Below are positions 26,896-34,654 of a stretch of DNA of 64,000 nucleotides, piece by piece. Position numbers and translations under genes: made by a program. The DNA is taken from contig CALRTB020000002.1 in the NCBI GenBank assembly GCA_943371005.1, positions 186,001 to 250,000 of the forward strand, written 5' to 3'. The number at the start of each line of letters is the position of its first letter. The first letter of the stretch is position 1. The notes under the pieces were generated by a model. It worked only from the letters and a program-made list of their open reading frames with translations, searched no databases and was not told the DNA's origin. Origin of the DNA: MRBY01 sp943371005 (GTDB lineage Bacteria > Cyanobacteriota > Cyanobacteriia > Cyanobacteriales > MRBY01).

Positions 26896-27207
26896 ATGCC
26901 TATTGCAGTTGGAATGATTGAAACCCGCGGTTTTCCCGCAGTTGTAGAAGCTGCTGACGCGATGGTAAAAGCCGCCCGTGTCACCCTCGTTGGTTACGAA
27001 AAAATCGGTAGTGGCCGCGTTACTGTGATTGTCCGTGGTGATGTTTCTGAAGTCCAAGCCTCCGTTTCCGCTGGCATTGAGAGCGCCAACCGTGTCAATG
27101 GTGGTGAAGTGCTTTCGACCCACATCATCGCCCGTCCCCACGAGAACCTCGAATACGTCTTGCCGATTCGCTACACCGAAGAAGTAGAGCAATTCAGAAC
27201 CTATTAA
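26896..27207 (+). CDS. ccmK2: Carboxysome shell protein CcmK2
   Basis: This 103-aa BMC-domain protein forms the hexamers of the flat carboxysome facets. It starts MPIAVGMIETRGFPAVVEAADAMVKAARV and carries the pore-lining KIGSGR loop (~36-41). Its length matches CcmK2 (103 aa), the shorter of the tandem pair. First in ccmK2-K1-L-M-N. Confidence 0.95.
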   Translation: MPIAVGMIETRGFPAVVEAADAMVKAARVTLVGYEKIGSGRVTVIVRGDVSEVQASVSAGIESANRVNGGEVLSTHIIARPHENLEYVLPIRYTEEVEQFRTY

Positions 27208-27303
27208 CCCTGGGACAGAGGGGCGATCGCCATTTTTTTAGGGTCACGCATCCTCTGTTGTTTCCAAAGCCTATTTAATTAAAAGCAAGAGGAGAAAAAC
27301 TCA

Positions 27304-27642
27304 ATGTCTATTGCAGTCGGAATGGTAGAAACCCTTGGTTTCCCCGCAGTTGTAGAAGCTGCTGACGCGATGGTAAAAGCCGCCCGCGTTACCCTCGTTG
27401 GTTATGAAAAAATCGGTAGTGGCCGCGTCACTGTGATTGTCCGTGGTGATGTTTCTGAAGTTCAAGCTTCTGTTTCTGCGGGTACTGAAAACGTCAGCCG
27501 CGTTAACGGTGGTCAAGTGCTTTCGACCCACATCATCGCTCGTCCCCACGAGAACCTCGAATACGTTCTGCCGATCCGGTACACCGAAGCCGTAGAACAG
27601 TTTCGTGAAAGCGTGAATCCCCAACCTCTGAGAAGAGTGTAA
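27304..27642 (+). CDS. ccmK1: Carboxysome shell protein CcmK1
   Basis: This 112-aa BMC hexamer protein is nearly identical to CcmK2 in residues 1-90 and has an extra C-terminal tail (ESVNPQPLRRV), as in CcmK1. The two genes also share long stretches of DNA, so they arose by a tandem duplication kept similar. AGAGGAG lies before the ATG. Both are needed for normal facets. Confidence 0.95.
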   Translation: MSIAVGMVETLGFPAVVEAADAMVKAARVTLVGYEKIGSGRVTVIVRGDVSEVQASVSAGTENVSRVNGGQVLSTHIIARPHENLEYVLPIRYTEAVEQFRESVNPQPLRRV

Positions 27643-27677
27643 TTTTTTAATAAAAAAATTTTTAGTTATAAATTTTC

Positions 27678-27977
27678 ATGCAAATTGCCAAAGTACGTGG
27701 CACTGTCGTCAGCACCTACAAAGCAGAAACCCTCCGGGGGATTAAATTCTTGCTCGTTCAATTTATCGATGAACAGGGTCAGCCCCTTCCTAAATACGAA
27801 GTGGCGGGAGACCTCGTGGGTGCCGGCGTCAATGAATGGGTTTTGGTCAGTCGTGGCGGTGCTGCCCGTACGGAGACGGGAATGGAAAAAAGACCCTTGG
27901 ATGCGATGGTCATTGGCATCATTGACACAGTCAACGTCGATAATCGTTCCCTTTACAGCAAGAAAGATGCAGGCTAA
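27678..27977 (+). CDS. ccmL: Carboxysome vertex protein CcmL
   Basis: This 99-aa BMV-fold protein forms the pentamers that close the twelve vertices of the carboxysome. It starts MQIAKVRGTVVSTYKAETLRG, with the conserved DLVGAGVNEWVLVSRGGAAR. Length is typical (~100 aa). There is only a 35-base gap after ccmK1 and no obvious strong ribosome binding site, which fits low pentamer demand. Confidence 0.96.
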   Translation: MQIAKVRGTVVSTYKAETLRGIKFLLVQFIDEQGQPLPKYEVAGDLVGAGVNEWVLVSRGGAARTETGMEKRPLDAMVIGIIDTVNVDNRSLYSKKDAG

Positions 27978-28111
27978 TCAGTCTGAACACTTTCCAGCCG
28001 GACTACCCAAAGTCAATGCGTGGCTCGTTTGGTAATCTCAAGCAATTTATGGCGGATGGTTAAAAGCTAGCGAGAGAAGCAATCAATGACATTGAGAGGA
28101 GGGATTAATCC

Positions 28112-30097
28112 ATGGTAGTCCGCAGTGCCGCGGCTCCCCCAACACCTTGGTCTAAGGACTTAGCAGAACCAAAGATTCACGAAAGTGCCTATGTGCATTC
28201 TTTCTCGAATTTGATTGGTGATGTCACAGTTTGCGAACATGTGCTCATTTCTCCGGGAACGTCTATTCGGGCAGATGAGGGCGCACCTTTCCATATCGGG
28301 GCAGCAACTAATATTCAAGATGGCGTTGTGATCCATGGTTTGGAGCAGGGACGTGTCGTTGGGGCAGATGGCCATGACTATTCTGTCTGGATTGGCGATC
28401 GCAGCTGTATCACCCACATGGCCCTTGTCCATGGTCCCGCCTACATTGGCAACGATTGCTTCATTGGTTTTCGTTCCACAGTGTTCAATGCTCGCATCGG
28501 CGACGGTTGTGTGATCATGATGCACGCCCTCGTTCAAGATGTGGAAATTCCCCCTGGCAAATATGTGCCTTCGGGGGCTGTGATTACGAACCAGCAGCAG
28601 GTGGAGCGCCTCTCCAATGTGACCGAGGCAGATCGCGCCTTTGCCAAACAGGTGGTGGAAATCAACGAAGCATTACGGGAAGACTCCCCAGGAGCGACCA
28701 ATAATGGTTCACGGATTGCCTCAAACCAGCAACCAACCCCCTCTTCTTCTACAAATACAAGCGGTACTAGCGAACATCAATCGGTGGGAAATATGAGTTT
28801 AAACGGAGACCTTTACAACCAGGTGCGTGGCCTTGCCGCCCAAGGATGCACCTTCACCGCAGAATATGCCAACAAGCGGCGCTTCAAGACTAAGTCTTGG
28901 TTGAGCGCTGGTTTTGTTGAAGGCCATTCTGCCGATCAAATCATTGGCAACTTAAATCGGGTTCTGGCTGACCACGCCGGGGAATATGTCCAGTTAATTG
29001 CTGTGGCTCCCAATAGCAAATCAAGGGCCGCAGCAATTATTGTGCAGCGTCCAGGAGATAGTACGCCAGTCCAAACATCGGCAGCGACTAGCTACAGCAG
29101 CAACGGCAATCGCAGTAACGGCACCAGTGCAGGAAGCCAAGCAGCGGCTGTGGCGGGCGATCTCACGTCTCAGATTCATGCACTAGCTTCCCAGGGCTGC
29201 AGCTTTACGGCAGAACACGCCAGTGCCCGTCGTTTTAAGACGCAATCTTGGTTGAGCGCTGGTTTTGTCGAAGGCCATTCTGCGGAACAAATCATTGCGA
29301 ATGTCAATGGCTTGTTGGGTCAGTATCCCAATGAGTACGTGCAGGTCATTGCTGTTGACCCCAATAGTAAGTCTCGAGTGGCGGAATTAATCGTCCAGCG
29401 TCCGGGAGAAACGGGAACTTTATCCACTAAGGCAACAGCCTCTGTCCGTCGCAGTGGAAACAAGGTGGTTAATACGGCCTCTGGTGGTGATGTGGCAGGA
29501 CAAATTGCGGCTCTGGCTTCCCAGGGTTGTAGTTTTACGGCGGAACATGCCAGCACTCGCCGCTTTAAAACCCAGTCTTGGCTAGGGGCAGGCTTTGTCG
29601 AAGGCCATTCTGCAAATCAGATTTTGGCAAATATCCAGGCGATCGCCGCCCAGTTCCCCAACGAATATGTGCAGCTAATTGCCGTTGATCCCAACTCCAA
29701 GACACGGGCCGCCGAGATCATCATCCAACGCCCTGGTAACAATGCCCCTGTACAGACGGCAACTGCAACCAGTAGTTTTTCTGGAAGCGTCAAGGCCGCT
29801 CCGAGCAGCAATAGTTTCGGAGGTCACAGTAGCAGTAGTCTCAGTGGAGAAGTGGTTTCTAAAGTCCGCTCTCTTTTGATGCAAGGCTACAAAATCGGGA
29901 CGGAGCACGCCGATAAGCGCCGTTTCCGAGTCAAGTCCTGGAGTAGCTGCGGCACCATCGACAGTACCCAAGAGGCAGAAGTTTTACGTCACCTCGAAGG
30001 TTGCCTCCAAGAGCACAGTGGCGAATACGTCCGCATGATTGGTGTGGATGAAGCGGCTAAACGACGGGTGCTTGAGGAAATCATCCAGCGCCCCTAG
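28112..30097 (+). CDS. ccmM: Carboxysome assembly protein CcmM (gamma-CA domain plus four SSU-like domains)
   Basis: This 661-aa scaffold condenses Rubisco and links it to the shell. Residues ~1-200 form a left-handed beta helix of the gamma-carbonic anhydrase family (GTSIRADEGAPFHIG, VVIHG, CITHMALVHGPAYIG). A Ser/Asn/Thr-rich linker follows, then four RbcS-like domains at about 232-315, 349-431, 459-541 and 578-661. The start follows GAGAGGAGGG. An in-frame ATG at 28793 (residue 228), after GGTGGGA, could give a 434-residue short form of about 46 kDa made only of the four repeats, as CcmM makes in other species. The gamma-CA tail shows no Cys pair, so CA activity may be absent. Confidence 0.95.
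   Translation: MVVRSAAAPPTPWSKDLAEPKIHESAYVHSFSNLIGDVTVCEHVLISPGTSIRADEGAPFHIGAATNIQDGVVIHGLEQGRVVGADGHDYSVWIGDRSCITHMALVHGPAYIGNDCFIGFRSTVFNARIGDGCVIMMHALVQDVEIPPGKYVPSGAVITNQQQVERLSNVTEADRAFAKQVVEINEALREDSPGATNNGSRIASNQQPTPSSSTNTSGTSEHQSVGNMSLNGDLYNQVRGLAAQGCTFTAEYANKRRFKTKSWLSAGFVEGHSADQIIGNLNRVLADHAGEYVQLIAVAPNSKSRAAAIIVQRPGDSTPVQTSAATSYSSNGNRSNGTSAGSQAAAVAGDLTSQIHALASQGCSFTAEHASARRFKTQSWLSAGFVEGHSAEQIIANVNGLLGQYPNEYVQVIAVDPNSKSRVAELIVQRPGETGTLSTKATASVRRSGNKVVNTASGGDVAGQIAALASQGCSFTAEHASTRRFKTQSWLGAGFVEGHSANQILANIQAIAAQFPNEYVQLIAVDPNSKTRAAEIIIQRPGNNAPVQTATATSSFSGSVKAAPSSNSFGGHSSSSLSGEVVSKVRSLLMQGYKIGTEHADKRRFRVKSWSSCGTIDSTQEAEVLRHLEGCLQEHSGEYVRMIGVDEAAKRRVLEEIIQRP
28793..30097 (+). CDS. 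ccmM: Putative short form of CcmM from an internal start
   Basis: In-frame ATG at residue 228 of CcmM, preceded by GGTGGGA, would yield only the four SSU-like domains. Other beta-cyanobacteria make such a short form (M35/M58) that cross-links Rubisco. This is the same DNA as full-length CcmM; I list it because a reader would otherwise miss the second product. Western or ribosome profiling data would confirm it. Confidence 0.55.
   Translation: MSLNGDLYNQVRGLAAQGCTFTAEYANKRRFKTKSWLSAGFVEGHSADQIIGNLNRVLADHAGEYVQLIAVAPNSKSRAAAIIVQRPGDSTPVQTSAATSYSSNGNRSNGTSAGSQAAAVAGDLTSQIHALASQGCSFTAEHASARRFKTQSWLSAGFVEGHSAEQIIANVNGLLGQYPNEYVQVIAVDPNSKSRVAELIVQRPGETGTLSTKATASVRRSGNKVVNTASGGDVAGQIAALASQGCSFTAEHASTRRFKTQSWLGAGFVEGHSANQILANIQAIAAQFPNEYVQLIAVDPNSKTRAAEIIIQRPGNNAPVQTATATSSFSGSVKAAPSSNSFGGHSSSSLSGEVVSKVRSLLMQGYKIGTEHADKRRFRVKSWSSCGTIDSTQEAEVLRHLEGCLQEHSGEYVRMIGVDEAAKRRVLEEIIQRP
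28805..30094 (+). repeat. Four tandem Rubisco small-subunit-like repeats in ccmM
   Basis: Repeats begin near 28805, 29156, 29486 and 29843, each about 250 bases, joined by Ser/Thr/Ala-rich linkers. The first three share QGC-x-FTAE and RRFKT(K/Q)SWL(S/G)AGFVEGHSA. The fourth diverges (QGYKIGTEHADKRRFRVKSW) and resembles Rubisco small-subunit sequence most. Each would bind Rubisco during condensation. Confidence 0.9.
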
Positions 30098-30122
30098 GTT
30101 GTGTAACGCGACCATTTCGTGA

Positions 30123-30151
30123 TGGGGGAGAAACATGATGTCTATCCCCCA
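30123..30151 (+). other. Hairpin between ccmM and ccmN
   Basis: Perfect 7-bp arms TGGGGGA (30123-30129) and TCCCCCA (30145-30151) enclose a 15-base loop in the ccmM-ccmN gap. No T tract follows, so this is not a typical terminator. It could stabilise the upstream message or lower ccmN expression. Confidence 0.4.
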
Positions 30152-30199
30152 ACCTTTACTCCACCTGTGATTAATTGAATCACCGTTGACAAAATCATT

Positions 30200-30910
30200 G
30201 TGACTTTCCAGGCAATTACCCATCCAGATATTCAAATTAGTGGCGATGTAAGAATCCATCCCCGTGCGGTTATTGCCCCCGGTGTTATTCTGCAGGCAAC
30301 CGAAGGTAGCTATTTGGCGATCGCCGCTGGTGCTTGTATTGGTGCAGGTGCGATTATCCAAGCCCATGGCGGTAACATCGAGATCCATGGTGGCGCGATT
30401 ATTGGGGCAGGCTGCCTGATCATTGGCCAATGTTCAGTGGGAGAAAATGCCTGCTTAGGCTATGGCTCTACCCTTTTCCAAGCGGCGATCGCCGCAGCAG
30501 CAATTTTTCCGCCCCAAAGCCTTATTGGCGATCCGTCCCGCCAGGCAACCACAGCTCCCCACCAGGCTCAACCGCCCAAGCCCGCGAGCAAACCGACGAC
30601 CCAACCCCGCGATCCTTGGCAAGCAGAGGATACTGCCGACCAGACCGCTACAGCGTTTTCTCCACCAGGGCGATCGCCCACTAGCTCTGGCCCCCATCGC
30701 CCCAATGTCCAGCCCCCACCAGAAGACGTACCGCCCCAAACCGAAGCCCCAAATACCGAAGTGATGCCGACGGTTCCGGAATCTAACGCTCCCGTAGAAT
30801 CGGGCGAAAAAACACCAGTTGTTGGGCAAGTTTATATTAATCAACTATTAATGACCCTGTTCCCCCACCAAAATTCTCTCAACTCCCCAAACCAGCCAGA
30901 TAAGTCCTAG
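30200..30910 (+). CDS. ccmN: Carboxysome adaptor protein CcmN
   Basis: This 236-aa protein bridges CcmM to the shell. The N-terminal ~115 residues form a left-handed beta helix (GDVRIHPRAVIAPGVIL, GAGAIIQAHGG, GAGCLIIGQCSVGENACLG). A long Pro/Gln/Thr-rich linker follows, then the amphipathic encapsulation peptide at ~207-223 (VVGQVYINQLLMTLFPH), which binds CcmK. It starts with GTG at 30200, with no clear ribosome binding site, which fits low stoichiometry. About 470 bases separate it from rbcL. Confidence 0.94.
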   Translation: MTFQAITHPDIQISGDVRIHPRAVIAPGVILQATEGSYLAIAAGACIGAGAIIQAHGGNIEIHGGAIIGAGCLIIGQCSVGENACLGYGSTLFQAAIAAAAIFPPQSLIGDPSRQATTAPHQAQPPKPASKPTTQPRDPWQAEDTADQTATAFSPPGRSPTSSGPHRPNVQPPPEDVPPQTEAPNTEVMPTVPESNAPVESGEKTPVVGQVYINQLLMTLFPHQNSLNSPNQPDKS

Positions 30911-31382
30911 CTCCACAAAACTCTGATGATTTCTTGAGTAAAAATTAAATGTTTAAAGTTCTTAAAGGAGATTGTTGAGAAACATAAATACTTAATCTAT
31001 CTCGCCTGAACTCGTTCCCTCCCTAAAGATCCCGACAGAAAACGGTTTTAGCCCAATGCTTCATTAGGTAACACGGCTGAATTCGAGCGGGATTTCATGG
31101 CTTTTTTCGGTATTTTTCTAAGGGTAAAATAGGCCCATCAAACAGCATTAGAAATGCTAATCATCCCAAAAAACAAAAGCAATCTTTTTTTGTTGCCAAA
31201 AGATAAAAATAAGTCGAGGCTGTGGTAACATATCCCACAGATTAAAGAAAGTCATAAGACTTGAATCTTCAGAATTTTAAAAAGCAGTTTTGCCAACGTA
31301 AGATTTTTGAAGTTTTCGACCAACAATACCGTCACTGGTATTCGTCTGTTAAAGATAAGCATTTTTGCTGGAGGAAAACCGC
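30911..31382 (+). promoter_or_regulatory. ccmN-rbcL intergenic region with rbcL control signals
   Basis: This 472-base AT-rich region has no supported gene. An inverted repeat CTGTGG-N9-CCACAG lies at 31220-31240, about 140 bases before the rbcL ATG, and could be an operator. I could not pick a confident -35/-10 pair. GGAGGAAA (31371-31378) is the rbcL ribosome binding site. The rbc genes probably have their own promoter here, besides any read-through from ccm. Confidence 0.45.
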
Positions 31383-32798
31383 ATGGTTCAGACCAAATCT
31401 GCTGGGTTTAAGGCTGGGGTACAGGATTATCGCCTGACCTACTACATGCCTGATTACACACCCAAGGATACCGATTTACTCGCTTGTTTCCGGATGACTC
31501 CCCAACCCGGAGTTCCCCCTGAGGAGTGTGCTGCTGCTGTTGCGGCTGAGTCTTCTACTGGTACTTGGACCACTGTATGGACTGATGGTCTAACTGACCT
31601 TGACCGCTACAAGGGTCGTTGCTACAACGTTGAGCCTGTACCTGGTGAAGATAATCAGTATTTCTGTTTTGTTGCTTATCCTCTTGATTTGTTTGAGGAA
31701 GGCTCCATCACTAATGTTCTGACTTCTTTGGTTGGTAACGTTTTTGGCTTTAAAGCGCTTCGTGCTCTTCGCCTCGAAGACATCCGTTTCCCTGTTGCCT
31801 TCATTAAGACTTGTCCTGGTAACCCCCACGGGATCACCGTAGAGCGTGACCTCCTCAACAAGTATGGTCGTCCTCTCCTCGGTTGTACGATTAAGCCGAA
31901 GCTCGGTCTTTCTGCAAAGAACTACGGTCGTGCGGTTTATGAGTGTCTCCGTGGTGGTCTTGACTTCACCAAAGATGACGAAAACATCAACTCTCAGCCT
32001 TTCATGCGTTGGCGCGATCGCTTCCTGTTCGTTCAAGAAGCGATTGAGAAAGCCCAAGCTGAAACCAACGAAGTTAAGGGTCACTACCTCAACGTCACTG
32101 CTGGTACTTGTGAAGAAATGCTTGAGCGTGCTGAGTTTGCCAAGGAAATTGGTACTCCCATCATCATGCACGACTTCATCACCGGTGGTTTCACGGCGAA
32201 CACTACCCTGTCTAAGTGGTGTCGTAAGAATGGTCTTCTCCTGCACATTCACCGGGCAATGCACGCGGTAATTGACCGTCAGAAGAACCACGGGATTCAC
32301 TTCCGGGTTCTCGCCAAGTGTCTCCGTCTTTCTGGTGGTGACCACCTCCACTCCGGTACTGTCGTCGGTAAACTCGAAGGCGATCGCGCAGCAACCCTCG
32401 GTTTCGTTGACCTGATGCGTGAAGACTATGTAGAAGAAGATCGTTCTCGCGGTGTATTCTTCACCCAAGACTACGCTTCTCTCCCCGGTACCATGCCTGT
32501 GGCTTCCGGTGGTATCCACGTATGGCACATGCCTGCCCTGGTTGAAATCTTCGGTGATGATTCCTGCCTCCAGTTTGGTGGTGGTACCCTCGGTCACCCC
32601 TGGGGTAACGCACCTGGTGCAACTGCAAACCGTGTTGCTCTTGAGGCTTGTGTTCAAGCCCGTAACGAAGGTCGTAGCCTGGCCCGTGAAGGTAATGATG
32701 TCCTCCGTGAAGCAGGTAAGTGGTCTCCTGAATTGGCAGCAGCCCTCGACCTGTGGAAGGAAATCAAGTTCGAATTCGATACCGTTGACACTCTCTAA
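31383..32798 (+). CDS. rbcL: Rubisco large subunit, form IB
   Basis: This 471-aa catalytic subunit fixes CO2 onto ribulose 1,5-bisphosphate inside the carboxysome. The carbamylated lysine lies in GLDFTKDDEN. The phosphate-binding and loop 6-type segments are present (HSGTVVGKLEGD, GTLGHPWGNAPGA). The ATG at 31383, after GGAGGAAA, is the true start; the longer reading frame adds MLEENR from the leader. Codon use is unlike most neighbours, with many T-ending codons, as seen in very highly expressed genes here. Form IB is inferred from the rbcX linkage and ccm cluster. Confidence 0.98.
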   Translation: MVQTKSAGFKAGVQDYRLTYYMPDYTPKDTDLLACFRMTPQPGVPPEECAAAVAAESSTGTWTTVWTDGLTDLDRYKGRCYNVEPVPGEDNQYFCFVAYPLDLFEEGSITNVLTSLVGNVFGFKALRALRLEDIRFPVAFIKTCPGNPHGITVERDLLNKYGRPLLGCTIKPKLGLSAKNYGRAVYECLRGGLDFTKDDENINSQPFMRWRDRFLFVQEAIEKAQAETNEVKGHYLNVTAGTCEEMLERAEFAKEIGTPIIMHDFITGGFTANTTLSKWCRKNGLLLHIHRAMHAVIDRQKNHGIHFRVLAKCLRLSGGDHLHSGTVVGKLEGDRAATLGFVDLMREDYVEEDRSRGVFFTQDYASLPGTMPVASGGIHVWHMPALVEIFGDDSCLQFGGGTLGHPWGNAPGATANRVALEACVQARNEGRSLAREGNDVLREAGKWSPELAAALDLWKEIKFEFDTVDTL

Positions 32799-32866
32799 GC
32801 TCCTGATGAGCATCAGTGAATGGGGAAGTTTGTCACAATCTACCTATTCACTGATGATTGCCTCCC

Positions 32867-33271
32867 ATGGAGTTTAAAAAAGTTGCGAAGGAAACGGCTA
32901 TCACTTTGCAGAGCTATTTGACCTACCAAGCGGTGCGTCTGATTAGTCAGCAGCTTAGTGAAACCAATCCTGGACAGGCGATTTGGCTAGGAGAGTTCTC
33001 TAAACGTCATCCGATTCAGGAAAGTGATCTTTACCTCGAAGCGATGATGGTAGAAAACAAAGAACTTGTCCTCAGAATTCTGACGGTGCGAGAAAACCTT
33101 GCAGAAGGCGTTCTGGAGTTTTTACCAGAAATGGTACTCAGTCAAATCAAGCAGTCCAATGGAAACCATCGCCGTTCTTTACTAGAGCGTTTAACTCAAG
33201 TTGATTCTTCATCAACTGATCAGATTGAACCTGACCCTGGTGAGTCTGATACTTCAGAAGATTCTGAATAA
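32867..33271 (+). CDS. rbcX: Rubisco assembly chaperone RbcX
   Basis: This 134-aa helical protein binds the C-terminal tail of RbcL and helps assemble the RbcL8 core. It starts MEFKKVAKETAITLQSYLTYQAV, and the helix SETNPGQAIWLGEF matches the family. The tail is acidic (PGESDTSEDSE). It lies between rbcL and rbcS, the usual place for RbcX in form IB operons. The start at 32867 is chosen over a TTG three codons upstream. Confidence 0.94.
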   Translation: MEFKKVAKETAITLQSYLTYQAVRLISQQLSETNPGQAIWLGEFSKRHPIQESDLYLEAMMVENKELVLRILTVRENLAEGVLEFLPEMVLSQIKQSNGNHRRSLLERLTQVDSSSTDQIEPDPGESDTSEDSE

Positions 33272-33301
33272 ACTTTGATCCGATAAAGAGGACATAAATC
33301 A

Positions 33302-33637
33302 ATGAAAACTTTACCTAAAGAAAAGCGTTACGAAACTCTTTCTTACCTCCCGCCCCTCAGTGACCAACAGATCACTCGCCAAGTTCAATTCATGATTGAC
33401 CAAGGCTTTATCCCTGGTGTTGAGTTTGAAAAAGATCCGACCCCCGCTCTCCACCACTGGACGCTTTGGAAGCTTCCTTTGTTTAGCGCAACTAACGCTC
33501 AGGAAGTACTCAACGAAGTACGTGAGTGCCGTAGTGAGTATTCTGACTGCTACATCCGTGTTGTGGGTTTCGACAATATTCGTCAGTGTCAGACTGTAAG
33601 CTTTATCGTTTACAAGCCTAACCAAACTCGTTACTAA
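33302..33637 (+). CDS. rbcS: Rubisco small subunit
   Basis: This 111-aa protein is RbcS, starting MKTLPKEKRYETLSYLPPL, with the conserved YIRVVGFDNIRQCQ. It completes the L8S8 enzyme. AGAGGAC precedes the ATG. Like rbcL it uses highly expressed-gene codons. A strong terminator follows about 50 bases later, closing the rbc operon. Confidence 0.98.
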   Translation: MKTLPKEKRYETLSYLPPLSDQQITRQVQFMIDQGFIPGVEFEKDPTPALHHWTLWKLPLFSATNAQEVLNEVRECRSEYSDCYIRVVGFDNIRQCQTVSFIVYKPNQTRY

Positions 33638-33683
33638 AGCATTTTTCGGTTTTTTTAAGGCCGATTTAGTTTGAATCATGCGG

Positions 33684-33715
33684 AATGCGATCGCCTTAGG
33701 CGATCGCATTTTTTG
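33684..33715 (+). terminator. HIP1-built terminator of the rbc operon
   Basis: A perfect 12-bp inverted repeat, AATGCGATCGCC (33684-33695) and GGCGATCGCATT (33699-33710), with a 3-base loop, is followed by a T tract (33711-33715 after the arm). Each arm contains the HIP1 octamer. It is the best terminator in the window. Confidence 0.9.
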
Positions 33716-33767
33716 TTTAAGCTTAAAATTCTGAGAATATCCCCATAAAAGCCATGGTAATGACCTT

Positions 33768-34388
33768 ATGATGCTGAAACTAATTAAATCTTTCTGGAGT
33801 CCAGTGGCGATCGCCTTAGCCATTAGTTTGAATCCAGGTTTTGTCTCTGCCGAAACGGAACCCCCAAGCGAAACCAAAACTGCCCTCATCAATGAGCTCC
33901 GCGTCCTAACCTTCCGCGATGAAAATGCCACCCAGATGTTGGACCTGATGATTCAGCAGATCCAAGATCAATCCACTAGTCTGGGCAGTGGTTTTTTCGG
34001 TGAAGAAACAGATCCTGAAGAGTTGGCTCTAATTCAGGAAAGCGTTACCCGCATCACCGATCGCCTTTATACTCTGATGCAAGAAAAAATCGATTTTGTT
34101 GCCCTCCAGCGAGAGATTGATTTTATGCTTTACAACGAATATTTTACCGAGGCCGAACTGCAAGATTTAATTGCTTTTTACAAAACACCCACCGGACAAA
34201 AAACCGCTGCAATTTTTCCAGAACTGACTGAGCGTTCCACAGCATTATTTAGCGCGCAATTGACACCTGCCATGATGGAAATTACCCAGCAGGTGATGTT
34301 TGAAGAATTTGCCTCTTCATTTGAAATGCTCGATGACCTAGACACTTGGGATCCTGAAAATTTGGAAGCAGTTGAAGAAACAGAATAA
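33768..34388 (+). CDS. Exported DUF2059-family protein
   Basis: This 206-aa protein has a signal peptide of about 28 residues ending VSA (cleavage after A28). The mature part is helical and acidic, with YNEYFTEAELQDLIAFYKTPTGQK, the DUF2059 hallmark. Secretion to the periplasm is likely. Members have no known function. The acidic C-terminus ends EAVEETE. It is alone between the rbc operon and the NIL-ferredoxin. Confidence 0.85.
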   Translation: MMLKLIKSFWSPVAIALAISLNPGFVSAETEPPSETKTALINELRVLTFRDENATQMLDLMIQQIQDQSTSLGSGFFGEETDPEELALIQESVTRITDRLYTLMQEKIDFVALQREIDFMLYNEYFTEAELQDLIAFYKTPTGQKTAAIFPELTERSTALFSAQLTPAMMEITQQVMFEEFASSFEMLDDLDTWDPENLEAVEETE

Positions 34389-34654
34389 ATAAAATTACTA
34401 CTCGAGTCGCTATTCACCGAAAAGCTTTCACAAATTCTGCATTTTACCTAGCGTCATGGTCGAATTTTTCACCATGGCAACAGGTTTGTTTGCTTTGATC
34501 ACTATTGACTTTGTTATGGGAAATAAAATTCTCACTTAAAGTCATCAACTGAATCTTTTGCCAAACTTGAGCCTTGATTGCCCTAGCACACAAGATTGAT
34601 AAACCCCAACTAGAATGATCATAAGAGAAATAAGATGCAAGGGGAATTTTTAGA

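Noticed and set aside
31590..32813. 407-aa minus-strand ORF opposite rbcL
   Set aside because: Its length follows from the biased codon use of rbcL on the other strand. It has no ribosome site and no recognisable family, and rbcL is certain.
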